From positions 1 to 64,000 of the forward strand of contig CAVXFL010000016.1 of NCBI GenBank assembly GCA_963761015.1: a stretch of DNA of 64,000 nucleotides, in the 5' to 3' direction. Under the pieces are notes generated by a model that was not told where the DNA came from, did no database searches, and saw only the letters and a list, made by a program, of their open reading frames with translations. Of the stretch, positions 8,176 through 15,852 are shown piece after piece. The DNA is from CAVXFL01 sp963761015. Its GTDB lineage: Bacteria; Pseudomonadota; Alphaproteobacteria; Acetobacterales; Acetobacteraceae. A program made the position numbers and the translations under genes. How positions within the stretch are numbered: the stretch's first letter is position 1; every line of letters begins with the position of its first letter.

Positions 8176-9278
8176 CTCACCAGTCGGGAATTAAGACGAC
8201 GTTCCTGTTGTACAGAGTTGCGATCGGTGCTATAGCGGCGGGATGAAGCAGGACGGACGCGGGTTAGATCATCGGACGTTGGAGACCATTCGATTGATGG
8301 CAGTCGAGCGAGTGCGGGACGGCGAGCGTCCGTCATTGGTGGTGGCTTCGTACGGCTTCAATCGCACGACGATCTACCGATGGCTGAACGCGGCGGCAAA
8401 GCCGGGTATGGGACTGCGAGCACTGCGCTCCAGGCCGGCGACGGGCCGGCCACGCAGTCTGACGCCGCATCAGGAGCAACAGGTGTTCCGCTGGATCAAT
8501 GGTCGCGATCCGCGTCAGTATGGCCTGGATTTCGGATTGTGGACGCGGTCGTTGGTGGCCGAGCTGATCGAACGGAAATTCGCCATTCGGCTTGGCGTGA
8601 CGGCGGTGGGAGAACTGCTCGCCAAGCTGGGACTGACACCGCAGAAGCCGCTGCAACGCGCTTACCAGCGCGATCCTGAAGCGATCGAGGCGTGGCGGCG
8701 CGAACGGTATCCTGCCATTGCCAGACAAGCAAAAGCCTCGGGCGGTGAGGTGTATTTCTGGGACGAGTCGGGCTTTCGTGCCGATAGCGTGCATGGCAAG
8801 ACCTGGGCCAAGAAGGGTCAGACGCCCGTGGTCGAACGCCCTGGCCAGCGGCAATCGATCAGTGCGGCCTCCGCGGTGAACGCTCGGGGTGGGTTCTGGT
8901 ATTGCACCTACCAGGGCGGGCTGAACGCCGAGTTGTTTGTCGAGCTGCTGCGCCGAATGATGCGGCGTCGTTCGAAGCCGTTGCATTTGGTGCTCGACGG
9001 ACTTCCCGCGCACAAGACCACGCTGGTGAAGACCTATGTTGCCTCCATGAAAGGCATGCTGACGCTGCATTTTCTTCCCGGCTATGCGCCTGAACTGAAC
9101 CCCGATGAACTGGTATGGAGCCACGTGAAGCGCACCGGCGTGGCCAGAGCGCCCCTGCGGCGCGGCGAAAAGCTGCAGGCCAGGATCGAGGCACAACTCA
9201 GCGCCATCAAGCGCGCGCCGCAGTTGATACGGTCATTCTTCAAGGCGCCAAGTGTCGCCTATATTACTGACTGGTGAG
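8176..9278 (+). mobile_element. IS630-family insertion sequence, complete
   Basis: The 1103-bp element has perfect 10-bp ends CTCACCAGTC (8176-8185) and GACTGGTGAG (9269-9278), each flanked by TA (8174-8175 and 9279-9280), the expected IS630 target duplication. Weak inverted similarity continues inward. It contains one transposase gene on the plus strand, opposite to all island genes. The stop codon of the transposase lies inside the right terminal repeat. Confidence 0.92.
8243..9277 (+). CDS. IS630-family transposase
   Basis: 344 residues, full length. An N-terminal helix-turn-helix region (SLVVASYGFNRTTIYRWLN) for end binding is followed by a second winged-helix segment (GLDFGLWTRSLVAELIERKF) and the DDE catalytic core. 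The three acidic residues lie in VYFWDESGF, HLVLDGLPAHK and PGYAPELNPDELVW, the pattern of IS630/Tc1-mariner enzymes. No frameshift is seen, so the copy may be active. The ATG at 8243 is preceded by GCGGGATG without a strong Shine-Dalgarno. Confidence 0.93.
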   Translation: MKQDGRGLDHRTLETIRLMAVERVRDGERPSLVVASYGFNRTTIYRWLNAAAKPGMGLRALRSRPATGRPRSLTPHQEQQVFRWINGRDPRQYGLDFGLWTRSLVAELIERKFAIRLGVTAVGELLAKLGLTPQKPLQRAYQRDPEAIEAWRRERYPAIARQAKASGGEVYFWDESGFRADSVHGKTWAKKGQTPVVERPGQRQSISAASAVNARGGFWYCTYQGGLNAELFVELLRRMMRRRSKPLHLVLDGLPAHKTTLVKTYVASMKGMLTLHFLPGYAPELNPDELVWSHVKRTGVARAPLRRGEKLQARIEAQLSAIKRAPQLIRSFFKAPSVAYITDW

Positions 9279-9301
9279 TAAAGCTGATTTCCCCACGAAT
9301 T

Positions 9302-9682
9302 TCAGGCATCGATGTCAGCACACCCCGCCGAGCGCCATAGCTGCCGCGGCACCGGTGTCGCTTCCGCGTGAGGGTTTTTTCTGCGGCCGATCGCTTTCCA
9401 TCGTCCCGCCGCCAGCGACCTAGACTGCGCGGACATCAGCCAGGCTTGCGCTTCAAGAATTTGCGCCTGCACGTCGCCGATTCGCTGCCGGATAAGTTCC
9501 CGGGCTTGCTCCTCGCGCAACTCTACGTCCGGCAACGGGGTTGCCCATGGCCGCGATTCCTCCCGCAATCTGCGCAGCAATCGACGGCGGGCGCGCATCC
9601 GTTCGCGCCGGAAGTGCCACGGACCAGGATCGAACAGTCGCGCCCCAGCTTGGCGCCATTGAATTCGACTCGGCCGCCTCAC
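9302..9682 (-). CDS. Unrecognised small island protein with helical C-terminus
   Basis: 126 residues beginning MRRPSRIQWRQAGARLFDPG. The first half is very arginine-rich (FRRERMRARRRLLRRLREE). The second half, LREEQARELIRQRIGDVQAQ and on to WLMSAQSRSLAAGRW, looks like a regular amphipathic helix. Its stop TGA lies within the start region of the split downstream gene (ATGCCTGA), which favours it being real and translated. Function unknown. The arginine-rich half may bind nucleic acid, but that is only a compositional guess. Confidence 0.5.
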   Translation of the reverse strand: MRRPSRIQWRQAGARLFDPGPWHFRRERMRARRRLLRRLREESRPWATPLPDVELREEQARELIRQRIGDVQAQILEAQAWLMSAQSRSLAAGRWKAIGRRKNPHAEATPVPRQLWRSAGCADIDA

Positions 9683-9902
9683 GCGGTTCCGGGATACGGT
9701 TCAAACGGCCCCCACGTCAGCCTTGTCACTCACGCGATTCGGGAAGAAGGGGCGCGGCGGGCGGGGCGTGAGGTCCCCGTCGTGCGGCCGTCGCCGTGCC
9801 GCGCCGCGGCCATCATCGCGAGCCCAATCCGATTTGCGCAACTGGCGGGCGCCCCCCCGGATTGGCGAAGCGCCTGGCCAGTGAGGTTGATCCCCCACCC
9901 GA
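9683..9902. other. Gap between small gene and integrase; no convincing gene
   Basis: A 65-codon minus-strand frame (9701-9898, MGDQPHWPGASPIRG onward) is possible and would follow the integrase stop by four bases, but its composition is arginine/proline-rich without recognisable structure. Confidence 0.3.
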
Positions 9903-11126
9903 TCACGCGCCGAGCGCCGTCACCTGGCCGGCGCCGGTTTCGATATCGTCCAAGGCGTCGGCAAGCCGCTGCAGTGCCACCGCCACTTGCGGGCGGTAAC
10001 GGCTCCGGTTGTACGTTGCAGCCAGCGGCGAGCGAATGTGAGTATGATTTAGCGCCGCCTCGATGATGTCTGGCAGTTCGCCCATATCGCCGAGCATGGT
10101 AGCGCCGGTGCGGCGCAGATCGTGCCGGTTCCAGCCCGCCGTTCCGCTCTTCGCCTGAATTGCCTTGGTGGCGCGATCCCAATTCCCGAGCGCGCGCCCC
10201 GATGCAGTCGCGAAGATCAGCGCGCGCGGCTTTACCTCGGCGGCCTTCATCGCGCGGAGAAGATCAAGCGCCTGGCGCGGCAGCCGGATCGCATGTAGCT
10301 GGCCGTTTTTGGTTTCCGGGATCGTCCAGATCCCCGCCTTGAAGTCGATGTCGCGCCACCGGGCGGACGACGCCTCGCCCAGTCGCGTCAGGGTCAGCAG
10401 CAAAAGCCGATGCACTGCGGCATGCGCACCGCGCGCGGCGCGGAGTACCGGCAGGATAGCCGTCAATTCGTCGCGGCTGAGAACGCGCTGGCGGCGCTTC
10501 ACCTTGGCCGGCGAGTGCAACCGGGCAAGCTCGGCCGAGACATGCCCGCGCTGCGCCGCCCAGCGCAGGACCGGCCGAAGGGTCCGCACCGCGAATGCCG
10601 CCGATTGCGCCGCAGCATAGGAATTGGCAGCGGCTTGCAGGTCGGCCGCCGTCAACTCGGCGTGCGGCTGGCCGAGCAATCGCTTGAATACCAGATCGAT
10701 CCGCTTGCGGCTGTGCGGCCAGGATTCCAGCTCCTTGCCGGCCTTTTGGCTGTACTCCTCGATCACCGCGCCGAGCGTGCCGATACCCAGCCTCGCGTCG
10801 CGCCCCGACTCACGTGACCGCCGCCGATCCGCAATCGGGTCCTCGCCCTCGCGCTTCACCCGCACATGGAGCGCCCGGGCCTCATCCCGAGCTTCGCTGA
10901 TGCCGCGCTCGGGATAGCTGCCGAGCGGGAATTGGCGCATGCGCCCGAGCCGGTCCCGGCACGCCAGCACCCACGTCCGACTGCCCGCCGGCACCCTCGG
11001 GCCGGGCGGCGTAAGCCGCAGGCGGAGGCCCGGGCAGGCGGCGTCGGCCAGGTCGCGGCGCCGCCTGGTCTCGGCCGTCTCCCGGACCGCCCTTGCGATC
11101 GCCTTCTCGGTAAGATGGACGGCCAT
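9903..11126 (-). CDS. P4-type tyrosine recombinase (integrase)
   Basis: 407 residues. An N-terminal arm-binding domain of the DUF4102 type (CPGLRLRLTPPGPRVPAGS, then TWVLACRDRLGRMRQFPLGS) is followed by a core-binding domain and the catalytic domain. Catalytic residues are visible at R248 (LTLTRLGE), K273 (ETKNGQ), H335 and R338 (NRHDLRRTG), H361/H363 (NHTHI) and Y372 (AATYNRS). No frameshift is present. It should integrate and excise the island at the 3' end of the adjacent tRNA-Met. Upstream are two ATGGACGG(T/C)TGCGGA repeats likely to be its arm sites. Confidence 0.92.
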   Translation of the reverse strand: MAVHLTEKAIARAVRETAETRRRRDLADAACPGLRLRLTPPGPRVPAGSRTWVLACRDRLGRMRQFPLGSYPERGISEARDEARALHVRVKREGEDPIADRRRSRESGRDARLGIGTLGAVIEEYSQKAGKELESWPHSRKRIDLVFKRLLGQPHAELTAADLQAAANSYAAAQSAAFAVRTLRPVLRWAAQRGHVSAELARLHSPAKVKRRQRVLSRDELTAILPVLRAARGAHAAVHRLLLLTLTRLGEASSARWRDIDFKAGIWTIPETKNGQLHAIRLPRQALDLLRAMKAAEVKPRALIFATASGRALGNWDRATKAIQAKSGTAGWNRHDLRRTGATMLGDMGELPDIIEAALNHTHIRSPLAATYNRSRYRPQVAVALQRLADALDDIETGAGQVTALGA

Positions 11127-11195
11127 TTTCGTGGAGCTCGCCGCTTCCGGGGCTTCAATGGGGCTTCACCTGGGCGTAGTCAAGGGCGGATAGTG

Positions 11196-11295
11196 ATGGA
11201 CGGTTGCGGACGGCATTATGGCTGATGCGGTTTGAATTTTAGAGGAAAACCGCCTGGAATTAACGGGTTCCGTGTTTGGTATGGACGGCTGCGGA
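11196..11295. promoter_or_regulatory. Candidate integrase arm-type binding sites
   Basis: ATGGACGGTTGCGGA at 11196-11210 and ATGGACGGCTGCGGA at 11281-11295 are direct repeats one mismatch apart, 85 bases start to start, between the integrase start and tRNA-Met. Position and repetition suggest arm sites; they may also be part of the attachment core. Confidence 0.45.
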
Positions 11296-11305
11296 TGCTT
11301 GGGGA

Positions 11306-11380
11306 TGGTAGCGGCGGGCGGATTTGAACCACCGACCAAGGGATTATGATTCCCCTGCTCTACCGCTGAGCTACGCCGCC
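11306..11380 (-). tRNA. tRNA-Met (CAU), elongator type; island attachment target
   Basis: The reverse complement begins GGCGGCGTAGCTCAGCGGTA and ends CCGCCGCTACCA with encoded CCA. The acceptor stem pairs over seven positions with a G1-U72 wobble. The anticodon stem GGGGA/TCCCT closes the loop ATCATAA, giving CAT. The T-arm GGTGG-TTCAAAT-CCGCC pairs. Length is 75 nt. The body matches elongator tRNA-Met rather than initiator (no CGCGGGG start) or Ile2. Its 5' 21 bases overlap the end of mnmA. Confidence 0.93.
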
Positions 11381-12502
11381 AACCGGTTCGGAATACGGCG
11401 CAGATATCGCCGCCCAACCACCAAAGTCAACCGAAGTGCGGATGAAGCCGCCACCCAAAACCCGCTCTCCAGCATAAAACACGCAGGCTTGGCCGGCGGC
11501 AGGTAGGGCGGGGTGGTCCAGCTGCACCGCCGCCCCATCGGCCGCGGCGCGCACCTGCGCGGGCTGCGGCGCCTCGCGCGCGCGGAGCTTTGCCGCGCAG
11601 CGCAGCGGCGTGGCCGGCGGCTCGATCAGCCAGGTCACCTCGCGCAACAGAACCTGGCGGCGGCCCGATCCGGACGGGCCGACCACCACACGCTGCCGCG
11701 CCGCGTCGAGCGCCACCACGACCTGGTCCCGCCCGTCGACCCGTGCCGCCGCGCCGAGGCGCTTGCGCTGCCCGACAGTGTAGCCGCCAACGCCCGCATG
11801 CCGGCCCACCACGCGCCCGTCCGCGGCAATGATGTCGCCGGGCTCCGCCGCCTTCGGGCGCAGGCGGGCGACGACCTCGGCATACCGGCCGGATGGCACG
11901 AAGCAGATGTCCTGGCTATCCGGCTTGTCCGAGACCGGCAGCCCGAGCCGGGCGGCCTCGGCGCGCACCGCCGCCTTCGAGGCGAACTCGCCGAGCGGAA
12001 AACGCGTGAAGGCGAGCTGCTCGCGCGTCGTGGCAAACAGAAACCAGCTCTGGTCGCGCGCCGGATCCCTGGCCCGGTGCAGTTCCGGCCCGTCCGGCCC
12101 GTCCACGCGCCGTACGTAGTGGCCGGTCGCCAGCGCCTCGGCGCCCAAATCCCGCGCCAGTCCGAGCAGGTCGGTGAACTTCAGGTGCTGGTTGCAACGC
12201 ACGCAGGGCACCGGGGTCTCGCCGGCGGCGTAACTGTCGGCGAAATCGCCGATGACCGCGGCGCGGAACCGCGCCTCGGCGTCGACGACGTAATGCGGAA
12301 TTCCGAGATGATCGGCCACGCGGCGGGCGTCGTGGATGTCCTGGCCGGCGCAGCAGGCTCCCTTGCGGCCGGACGCGGCGCCATGATCGTAGAGCTGCAA
12401 GGTGACGCCGATCACCTCGTCCCCGGCCGCGCGCAACAGGCCGGCCACCGTGCTGCTGTCCACGCCCCCGGACATCGCCACCACCACCCGCATGCCGCTC
12501 AC
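11360..12502 (-). CDS. mnmA: tRNA-specific 2-thiouridylase MnmA
   Basis: 380 residues. The enzyme transfers sulfur to U34 of tRNA-Lys, -Glu and -Gln using ATP. The PP-loop motif AMSGGVDSS is at residues 9-17, and the two catalytic cysteines fit C103 (VRCNQHLKF) and C200 (DSQDICFVPSG). Downstream VGGYTVGQRKRLG and the C-terminal ERVLGGGFI are typical. The frame ends at a TAG inside the D-arm of tRNA-Met (GGCGTAGCTCAGCGGTAG), giving about 25 extra residues after the usual end. Its ATG overlaps the ferredoxin stop (12499-12502). Cysteine desulfurases in the same operon are the likely sulfur donors. Confidence 0.95.
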   Translation of the reverse strand: MSGMRVVVAMSGGVDSSTVAGLLRAAGDEVIGVTLQLYDHGAASGRKGACCAGQDIHDARRVADHLGIPHYVVDAEARFRAAVIGDFADSYAAGETPVPCVRCNQHLKFTDLLGLARDLGAEALATGHYVRRVDGPDGPELHRARDPARDQSWFLFATTREQLAFTRFPLGEFASKAAVRAEAARLGLPVSDKPDSQDICFVPSGRYAEVVARLRPKAAEPGDIIAADGRVVGRHAGVGGYTVGQRKRLGAAARVDGRDQVVVALDAARQRVVVGPSGSGRRQVLLREVTWLIEPPATPLRCAAKLRAREAPQPAQVRAAADGAAVQLDHPALPAAGQACVFYAGERVLGGGFIRTSVDFGGWAAISAPYSEPVGGVAQR

Positions 12503-12831
12503 CGGAGCTGCATGTTGCGGCTGCCGGCGGGCAGGCGCACGATCAGGCCGTCCAGCTCATTTGTCATGATGATCTGGCAGCCGAGCCGCGACGTCTTCTG
12601 CAGGTCGAAGGCCAGGTCCAGCATATCCTCCTCGTCTTCCGTCGGCGCCTCCAGCTTGCCGAACCAAGCGCGGTCCACGATCACGTGGCAGGTGGAGCAG
12701 GCGAGCGAGCCCTCGCAGGCGCCCTCGATATCGATCCCGTGCCGGTGTGCGATCTCCAGCACCGACAGCCCGAGCGGTGCGTCCACCTCGCGCTTCGTGC
12801 CGTCGCGTTCGATGAAGGTCATGATGGGCAT
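12499..12831 (-). CDS. fdx: ISC-type [2Fe-2S] ferredoxin
   Basis: 110 residues from the ATG at 12831 (MPIMTFIERDGTKREVDAPL). The cluster ligands are in CEGSLACSTCHVIV, with a fourth cysteine in RLGCQIIM, spaced as in adrenodoxin/Isc ferredoxins. An open frame extends upstream to 13047 but its extra residues are arginine-rich and overlap the desulfurase end, so I reject that start. It supplies electrons in Fe-S assembly or sulfur transfer. It lies between a cysteine desulfurase (gap 23) and mnmA (4-base overlap) in one minus-strand operon. Confidence 0.92.
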   Translation of the reverse strand: MPIMTFIERDGTKREVDAPLGLSVLEIAHRHGIDIEGACEGSLACSTCHVIVDRAWFGKLEAPTEDEEDMLDLAFDLQKTSRLGCQIIMTNELDGLIVRLPAGSRNMQLR

Positions 12832-12854
12832 GGAATTGGCGGTGGAAAGGGGGA

Positions 12855-14048
12855 TTACGCCGCGGCGGCGGCCGCGTGCGCCGCGATCAGTGCGGCGGCG
12901 GCGTAGCCCACGTCGTCGGCCGAGGTAAAGCGTCCGATGGCGATGCGCAAGCTGCGCGCCGCGGCGGCCTCGGACAGCCCGAGCGCGCGCAGAACGTAGG
13001 AGGGCTCGATCGCCGCCGAGGAACAGGCCGATCCGGTGGACAGACACAGCATCGGCGCCGCCTGCATCAGCGCAGCGGCCGGGGCGGCCGGAAACGTCAG
13101 GTTCAGGTTACCGGCGATCCGCCGCTCACGGCTGCCGTTCACGACGATACCGGGCAACCGCTCCCGCAACTCAGCCAGCAGCCCGTCGCGCAACGCCGCG
13201 ATCCGTTCCGCTTCGGCGGTCAGCTCCTCGGCCGCCAGCCGGCAGGCTTCGCCCAGCCCGACCACGAGCGGGGTCGGCAGCGTCCCGGACCGCAATCCCC
13301 GCTCCTGTCCGCCGCCGGAGAACAGCGGCTGCAGGCGAACCCGCGGCCGTCGGCGGACATAGAGCGCGCCGATCCCCTTCGGCCCATAAAGTTTGTGTCC
13401 GCTGAGCGACAGCAGATCGATCCCCTGCGCGCCGATATCGAGCGGTATCTTTCCCGCTGCCTGCGCGGCATCCGTGTGGAACAGCGCCCCCACTTCATGC
13501 GCGATGGCCGACAGCGCGGCGATATCCTGGATCACGCCGGTTTCGTTGTTCACCGCCATGACGCTGACCAGCAAGGTCGGCGCGGCGAGCGCCTCGCCCA
13601 GCGCGTCGGGGTCGACCAAGCCGTCGGACCGTACGGGAAGGAAAACCGGGTCGAACCCCTCATCGCCGAGATCGGCGACCGATTGCAGGACGCATTTGTG
13701 CTCGGTCGCAACGGTGACGATGCGGCGCCGCGCCGCTCGCTCGCCGCTGAATTGGGCGGCGAAACGCGCCGCCCCTTTGATCGCGATGTTGTTGCTTTCG
13801 GTCGCGCCGGAGGTGAAGACGATTTCGCGGGGATCGGCGCCAATCAGGGCCGCGACCTGCCCGCGCGCGTGCTCCACCGCCGCCTCGGCCGCGCGCCCCA
13901 TGGCGTGCTCGACGCTGTGCGGATTACCGAACAATTCCGTGAACCAGGGCAGCATCGCCGCCAGCACGCGCGGGTCGCACGGCGTGGTGGCCTGGTTGTC
14001 CAGGTAGACGTAGCGTTCGGCCGGGCGGTCCGGGGGGAGTGGCGCCAT
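12855..14048 (-). CDS. Cysteine desulfurase, IscS-like
   Basis: 397 residues, PLP-dependent. It removes sulfur from L-cysteine as a persulfide for Fe-S clusters and tRNA thiolation. The PLP lysine is K219 in SLSGHKLYGPKG, preceded by the PLP-binding HTDAAQAAGK. The active-site cysteine is C342 in LSTGSACSSAAIEPSYV, in the flexible loop typical of group I enzymes. The N-terminus YVYLDNQATTPCDPRV is canonical. The protein is of normal length and intact. It follows a second desulfurase gene by 15 bases and precedes the ferredoxin. IscU and IscR are not in the window. Confidence 0.93.
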   Translation of the reverse strand: MAPLPPDRPAERYVYLDNQATTPCDPRVLAAMLPWFTELFGNPHSVEHAMGRAAEAAVEHARGQVAALIGADPREIVFTSGATESNNIAIKGAARFAAQFSGERAARRRIVTVATEHKCVLQSVADLGDEGFDPVFLPVRSDGLVDPDALGEALAAPTLLVSVMAVNNETGVIQDIAALSAIAHEVGALFHTDAAQAAGKIPLDIGAQGIDLLSLSGHKLYGPKGIGALYVRRRPRVRLQPLFSGGGQERGLRSGTLPTPLVVGLGEACRLAAEELTAEAERIAALRDGLLAELRERLPGIVVNGSRERRIAGNLNLTFPAAPAAALMQAAPMLCLSTGSACSSAAIEPSYVLRALGLSEAAAARSLRIAIGRFTSADDVGYAAAALIAAHAAAAAA

Positions 14049-14063
14049 GCCGCCGATGTGGGC

Positions 14064-15152
14064 TCAGGCGGCCCGGCGCGCCAGACGTCCCGCCATGTCC
14101 GCGTAAGCGCGGGCGAAGGCGTCGACATGCGCCGCCGTCGCGTTCCATGGCAGCGAGACCCGGATCGCCTGGCCGGCGAGTTCGCCGAGCCCCATCGCCG
14201 CCAGCACATGGCTGCGCGCCACCTTGCCGGAACTGCATGCCGCCCCGGCGGACACCGCCACGCCTGCCAGATCGAGCGCGATCACCTGGGTGTCGGCCCG
14301 CACGCCGGGCAGGGCAAGCGAGGTGGTATTGGCGAGCCGGGGCGCGCCGGCCGCGCAAACGATGGCGCCGCAACGCGCCGCGGCGGCTTCGGCGGCGTCG
14401 CGGAGTTGGGCGATGGCGGCCCCTTCGTAACCGGCCGTCGCGGCCGCGGCGAAACCGGCAATGGCGGATACGGCCGGCGTGCCGCCCCGCCGGCCCCGCT
14501 CCTGGCCGCCCCCGGCGATCAGCGGACGGATGTGCGCCGCGGCTTCCGGGGTCAGCAACAGGGCACCGGCGCCGGCCGGGCCGCCGAGCTTGTGCGACGA
14601 GATGGCCATGCTGTCGCAACCGAGCGCGGCGAAGTCGGTCGACAGGCGTCCAGCGGCCTGCACCGCGTCGACATGGAGGCGCGCGCCGTGACGGCGACAC
14701 ATCGCGGCAGCTTCCGCGACCGGCTGGATGGTACCGGTCTCGTTGTTCGCCGCCATCAGGCAAACCAGCGCCGGCCCCACTCCGGCGAGAAGAGCGTCGA
14801 GCGCAGCCAGATCGGCGACGCCGTTGCGGTCCACCGGGACCACGAGGGCATCGGGCGCCGCCGAACGGATGGCGTCGTGATCGGTCGCTCCGATCACCAC
14901 CCGCCGCCCTACCCCGAGCGCATGCACCGCGAGCGCATCGGCCTCGGTGCCGCCGGAGGTGAACACCAATTCCGCCGGGCCACAGCCGAACGTGTTCGCG
15001 ATCGTCTCGCGGGCCGTTTCCAGCAGGTTGCGGGCAGCCCGGCCAGCCGCGTGCACCGAGTAGGGATTGCCCGGACAGTCCAGCGCCGTGAGCATCGCGG
15101 CCCGGGCCTCCGGCCGCAGCGGCTCGGTGGCGTTGGCGTCGAGGTAGACCAT
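14064..15152 (-). CDS. Second cysteine desulfurase, NifS/IscS-like
   Basis: 362 residues from MVYLDANATEPLRPEARAAM. The PLP lysine is K188 in ISSHKLGGPAG and the catalytic cysteine C306 in VSAGAACSSGKVARSHVL, both conserved. It is somewhat shorter than the neighbouring desulfurase and differs from it along its whole length, so it is an old paralogue and not a recent duplicate. It sits 13 bases after cysE and 15 before the IscS-like gene in the same operon. Two desulfurases side by side are frequent in this bacterial group; division of labour between Fe-S assembly and tRNA thiolation is possible but not shown by the sequence. Confidence 0.92.
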   Translation of the reverse strand: MVYLDANATEPLRPEARAAMLTALDCPGNPYSVHAAGRAARNLLETARETIANTFGCGPAELVFTSGGTEADALAVHALGVGRRVVIGATDHDAIRSAAPDALVVPVDRNGVADLAALDALLAGVGPALVCLMAANNETGTIQPVAEAAAMCRRHGARLHVDAVQAAGRLSTDFAALGCDSMAISSHKLGGPAGAGALLLTPEAAAHIRPLIAGGGQERGRRGGTPAVSAIAGFAAAATAGYEGAAIAQLRDAAEAAAARCGAIVCAAGAPRLANTTSLALPGVRADTQVIALDLAGVAVSAGAACSSGKVARSHVLAAMGLGELAGQAIRVSLPWNATAAHVDAFARAYADMAGRLARRAA

Positions 15153-15165
15153 CCAGGCGGCGCTG

Positions 15166-15852
15166 CTAGTCGGCTGCCGGCTCGCGCTCGCTCTGCCGCG
15201 CCTCGCGGGCGACCCGCGCCACCCGCACTTCCAGTTCGGTCAGCTCGGCGCGCAGGCTTTCGATGTCGCGCAGCAACGGATCGAGCGCGGCTTCCTTGGG
15301 CGTGCCGTAGGGGTCGAAGCAAGGCGGCTCGTCGTGCCGCCGCTCGATCGGACGGGCGGGAATGCCGACCACCGTCGTGCAGGGCGGGACCGGTTGCAAA
15401 ACGACGGCGTTGGCGCCGACGCGCGCGTGGTCGCCCACCGTGATCGCGCCGAGAATTTTGGCCCCGGCCCCGATGATGACGTTGTTGCCGATGGTCGGGT
15501 GGCGCTTGCCGCGTTCCGAGCTGGTGCCGCCCAACGTGACCTGGTGGTACATGTAGACGTCGTCGCCCACCTCGGCGGTTTCGCCGATGACGACGCCCAT
15601 CCCGTGATCGATGATGACCCGGCGCCCTACGCGCGCTGCGGGATGAATTTCGATTCCGGTCAACCAGCGGCTGAAATACGCGACAACGCGCGCCGGCAGG
15701 CGCAGGCCGCGCGTCCACATCGCCTGTGCGATCCGGTGCCAGAAAATCGCGTGCAGACCCGGATAGCACAGCAGCACTTCGAGCCAGGAGTGCGCCGCCG
15801 GGTCCTTTTCACGATAGGCGCGGATGCTTTCACGCAGTGAGTCGAAGGCCAT
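15166..15852 (-). CDS. cysE: Serine O-acetyltransferase CysE (short, EpsC-like)
   Basis: 228 residues from the ATG at 15852 (MAFDSLRESIRAYREKDPAA). The enzyme makes O-acetylserine, the cysteine precursor. The helical N-terminal domain (LLCYPGLHAIFWHRIAQAMW) is followed by the left-handed beta-helix of hexapeptide repeats (GIEIHPAARVGRRVIIDHG, then VVIGETAEVGDDVYMYHQVT, then GGTSSERGKRHPTIG), with the conserved catalytic His/Asp pair. An upstream in-frame start at 15930 adds an unlikely extension. It is the first gene of the operon, so one transcript couples cysteine supply to sulfur mobilisation and tRNA thiolation. Confidence 0.93.
   Translation of the reverse strand: MAFDSLRESIRAYREKDPAAHSWLEVLLCYPGLHAIFWHRIAQAMWTRGLRLPARVVAYFSRWLTGIEIHPAARVGRRVIIDHGMGVVIGETAEVGDDVYMYHQVTLGGTSSERGKRHPTIGNNVIIGAGAKILGAITVGDHARVGANAVVLQPVPPCTTVVGIPARPIERRHDEPPCFDPYGTPKEAALDPLLRDIESLRAELTELEVRVARVAREARQSEREPAAD

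Larger units (their letters stand above)
7830..9309 (-). pseudogene. Small island gene split by IS630 (124 residues when rejoined)
   Basis: Removing bases 8176-9278 plus one copy of the flanking TA restores one frame, join(9309..9281, 8175..7830), of 375 nt. It starts MPEIRGEISFNGVTWYNIVV and ends LGQNRRKSKHF. Its ATG at 9309 overlaps the stop of the upstream gene (ATGCCTGA), so the two were coupled. The protein has a proline-rich middle with a repeated PRDDP motif (GPRDDPP and DPRDDPL) and a basic C-terminus. I do not recognise a family. The element broke the gene after residue 10. Confidence 0.7.
1..11306. mobile_element. Integrated phage/satellite-like island at tRNA-Met (right end only)
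   Basis: The right boundary is defined by a P4-type tyrosine integrase (9903-11126) whose 5' side faces the CCA end of tRNA-Met(CAU) at 11306-11380, the classic tRNA-targeting arrangement. All native genes inside read on the minus strand: integrase, small genes, an AlpA-like regulator, a replication-type operon and a tail tape-measure gene that leaves the window at base 1. Chromosomal housekeeping genes begin immediately to the right with mnmA. The left attachment site is outside the window, so the total length is unknown. Whether this is a degraded prophage or a satellite cannot be settled here. Confidence 0.75.

Noticed and set aside
11166..11417. Minus-strand 83-codon frame across tRNA-Met
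   Set aside because: It reads through the tRNA and the repeats beside it, with no protein-like features.
12832..13047. Upstream extension of the ferredoxin gene
   Set aside because: It adds Arg-rich residues and overlaps the end of the desulfurase gene; the ATG at 12831 gives the normal family length.
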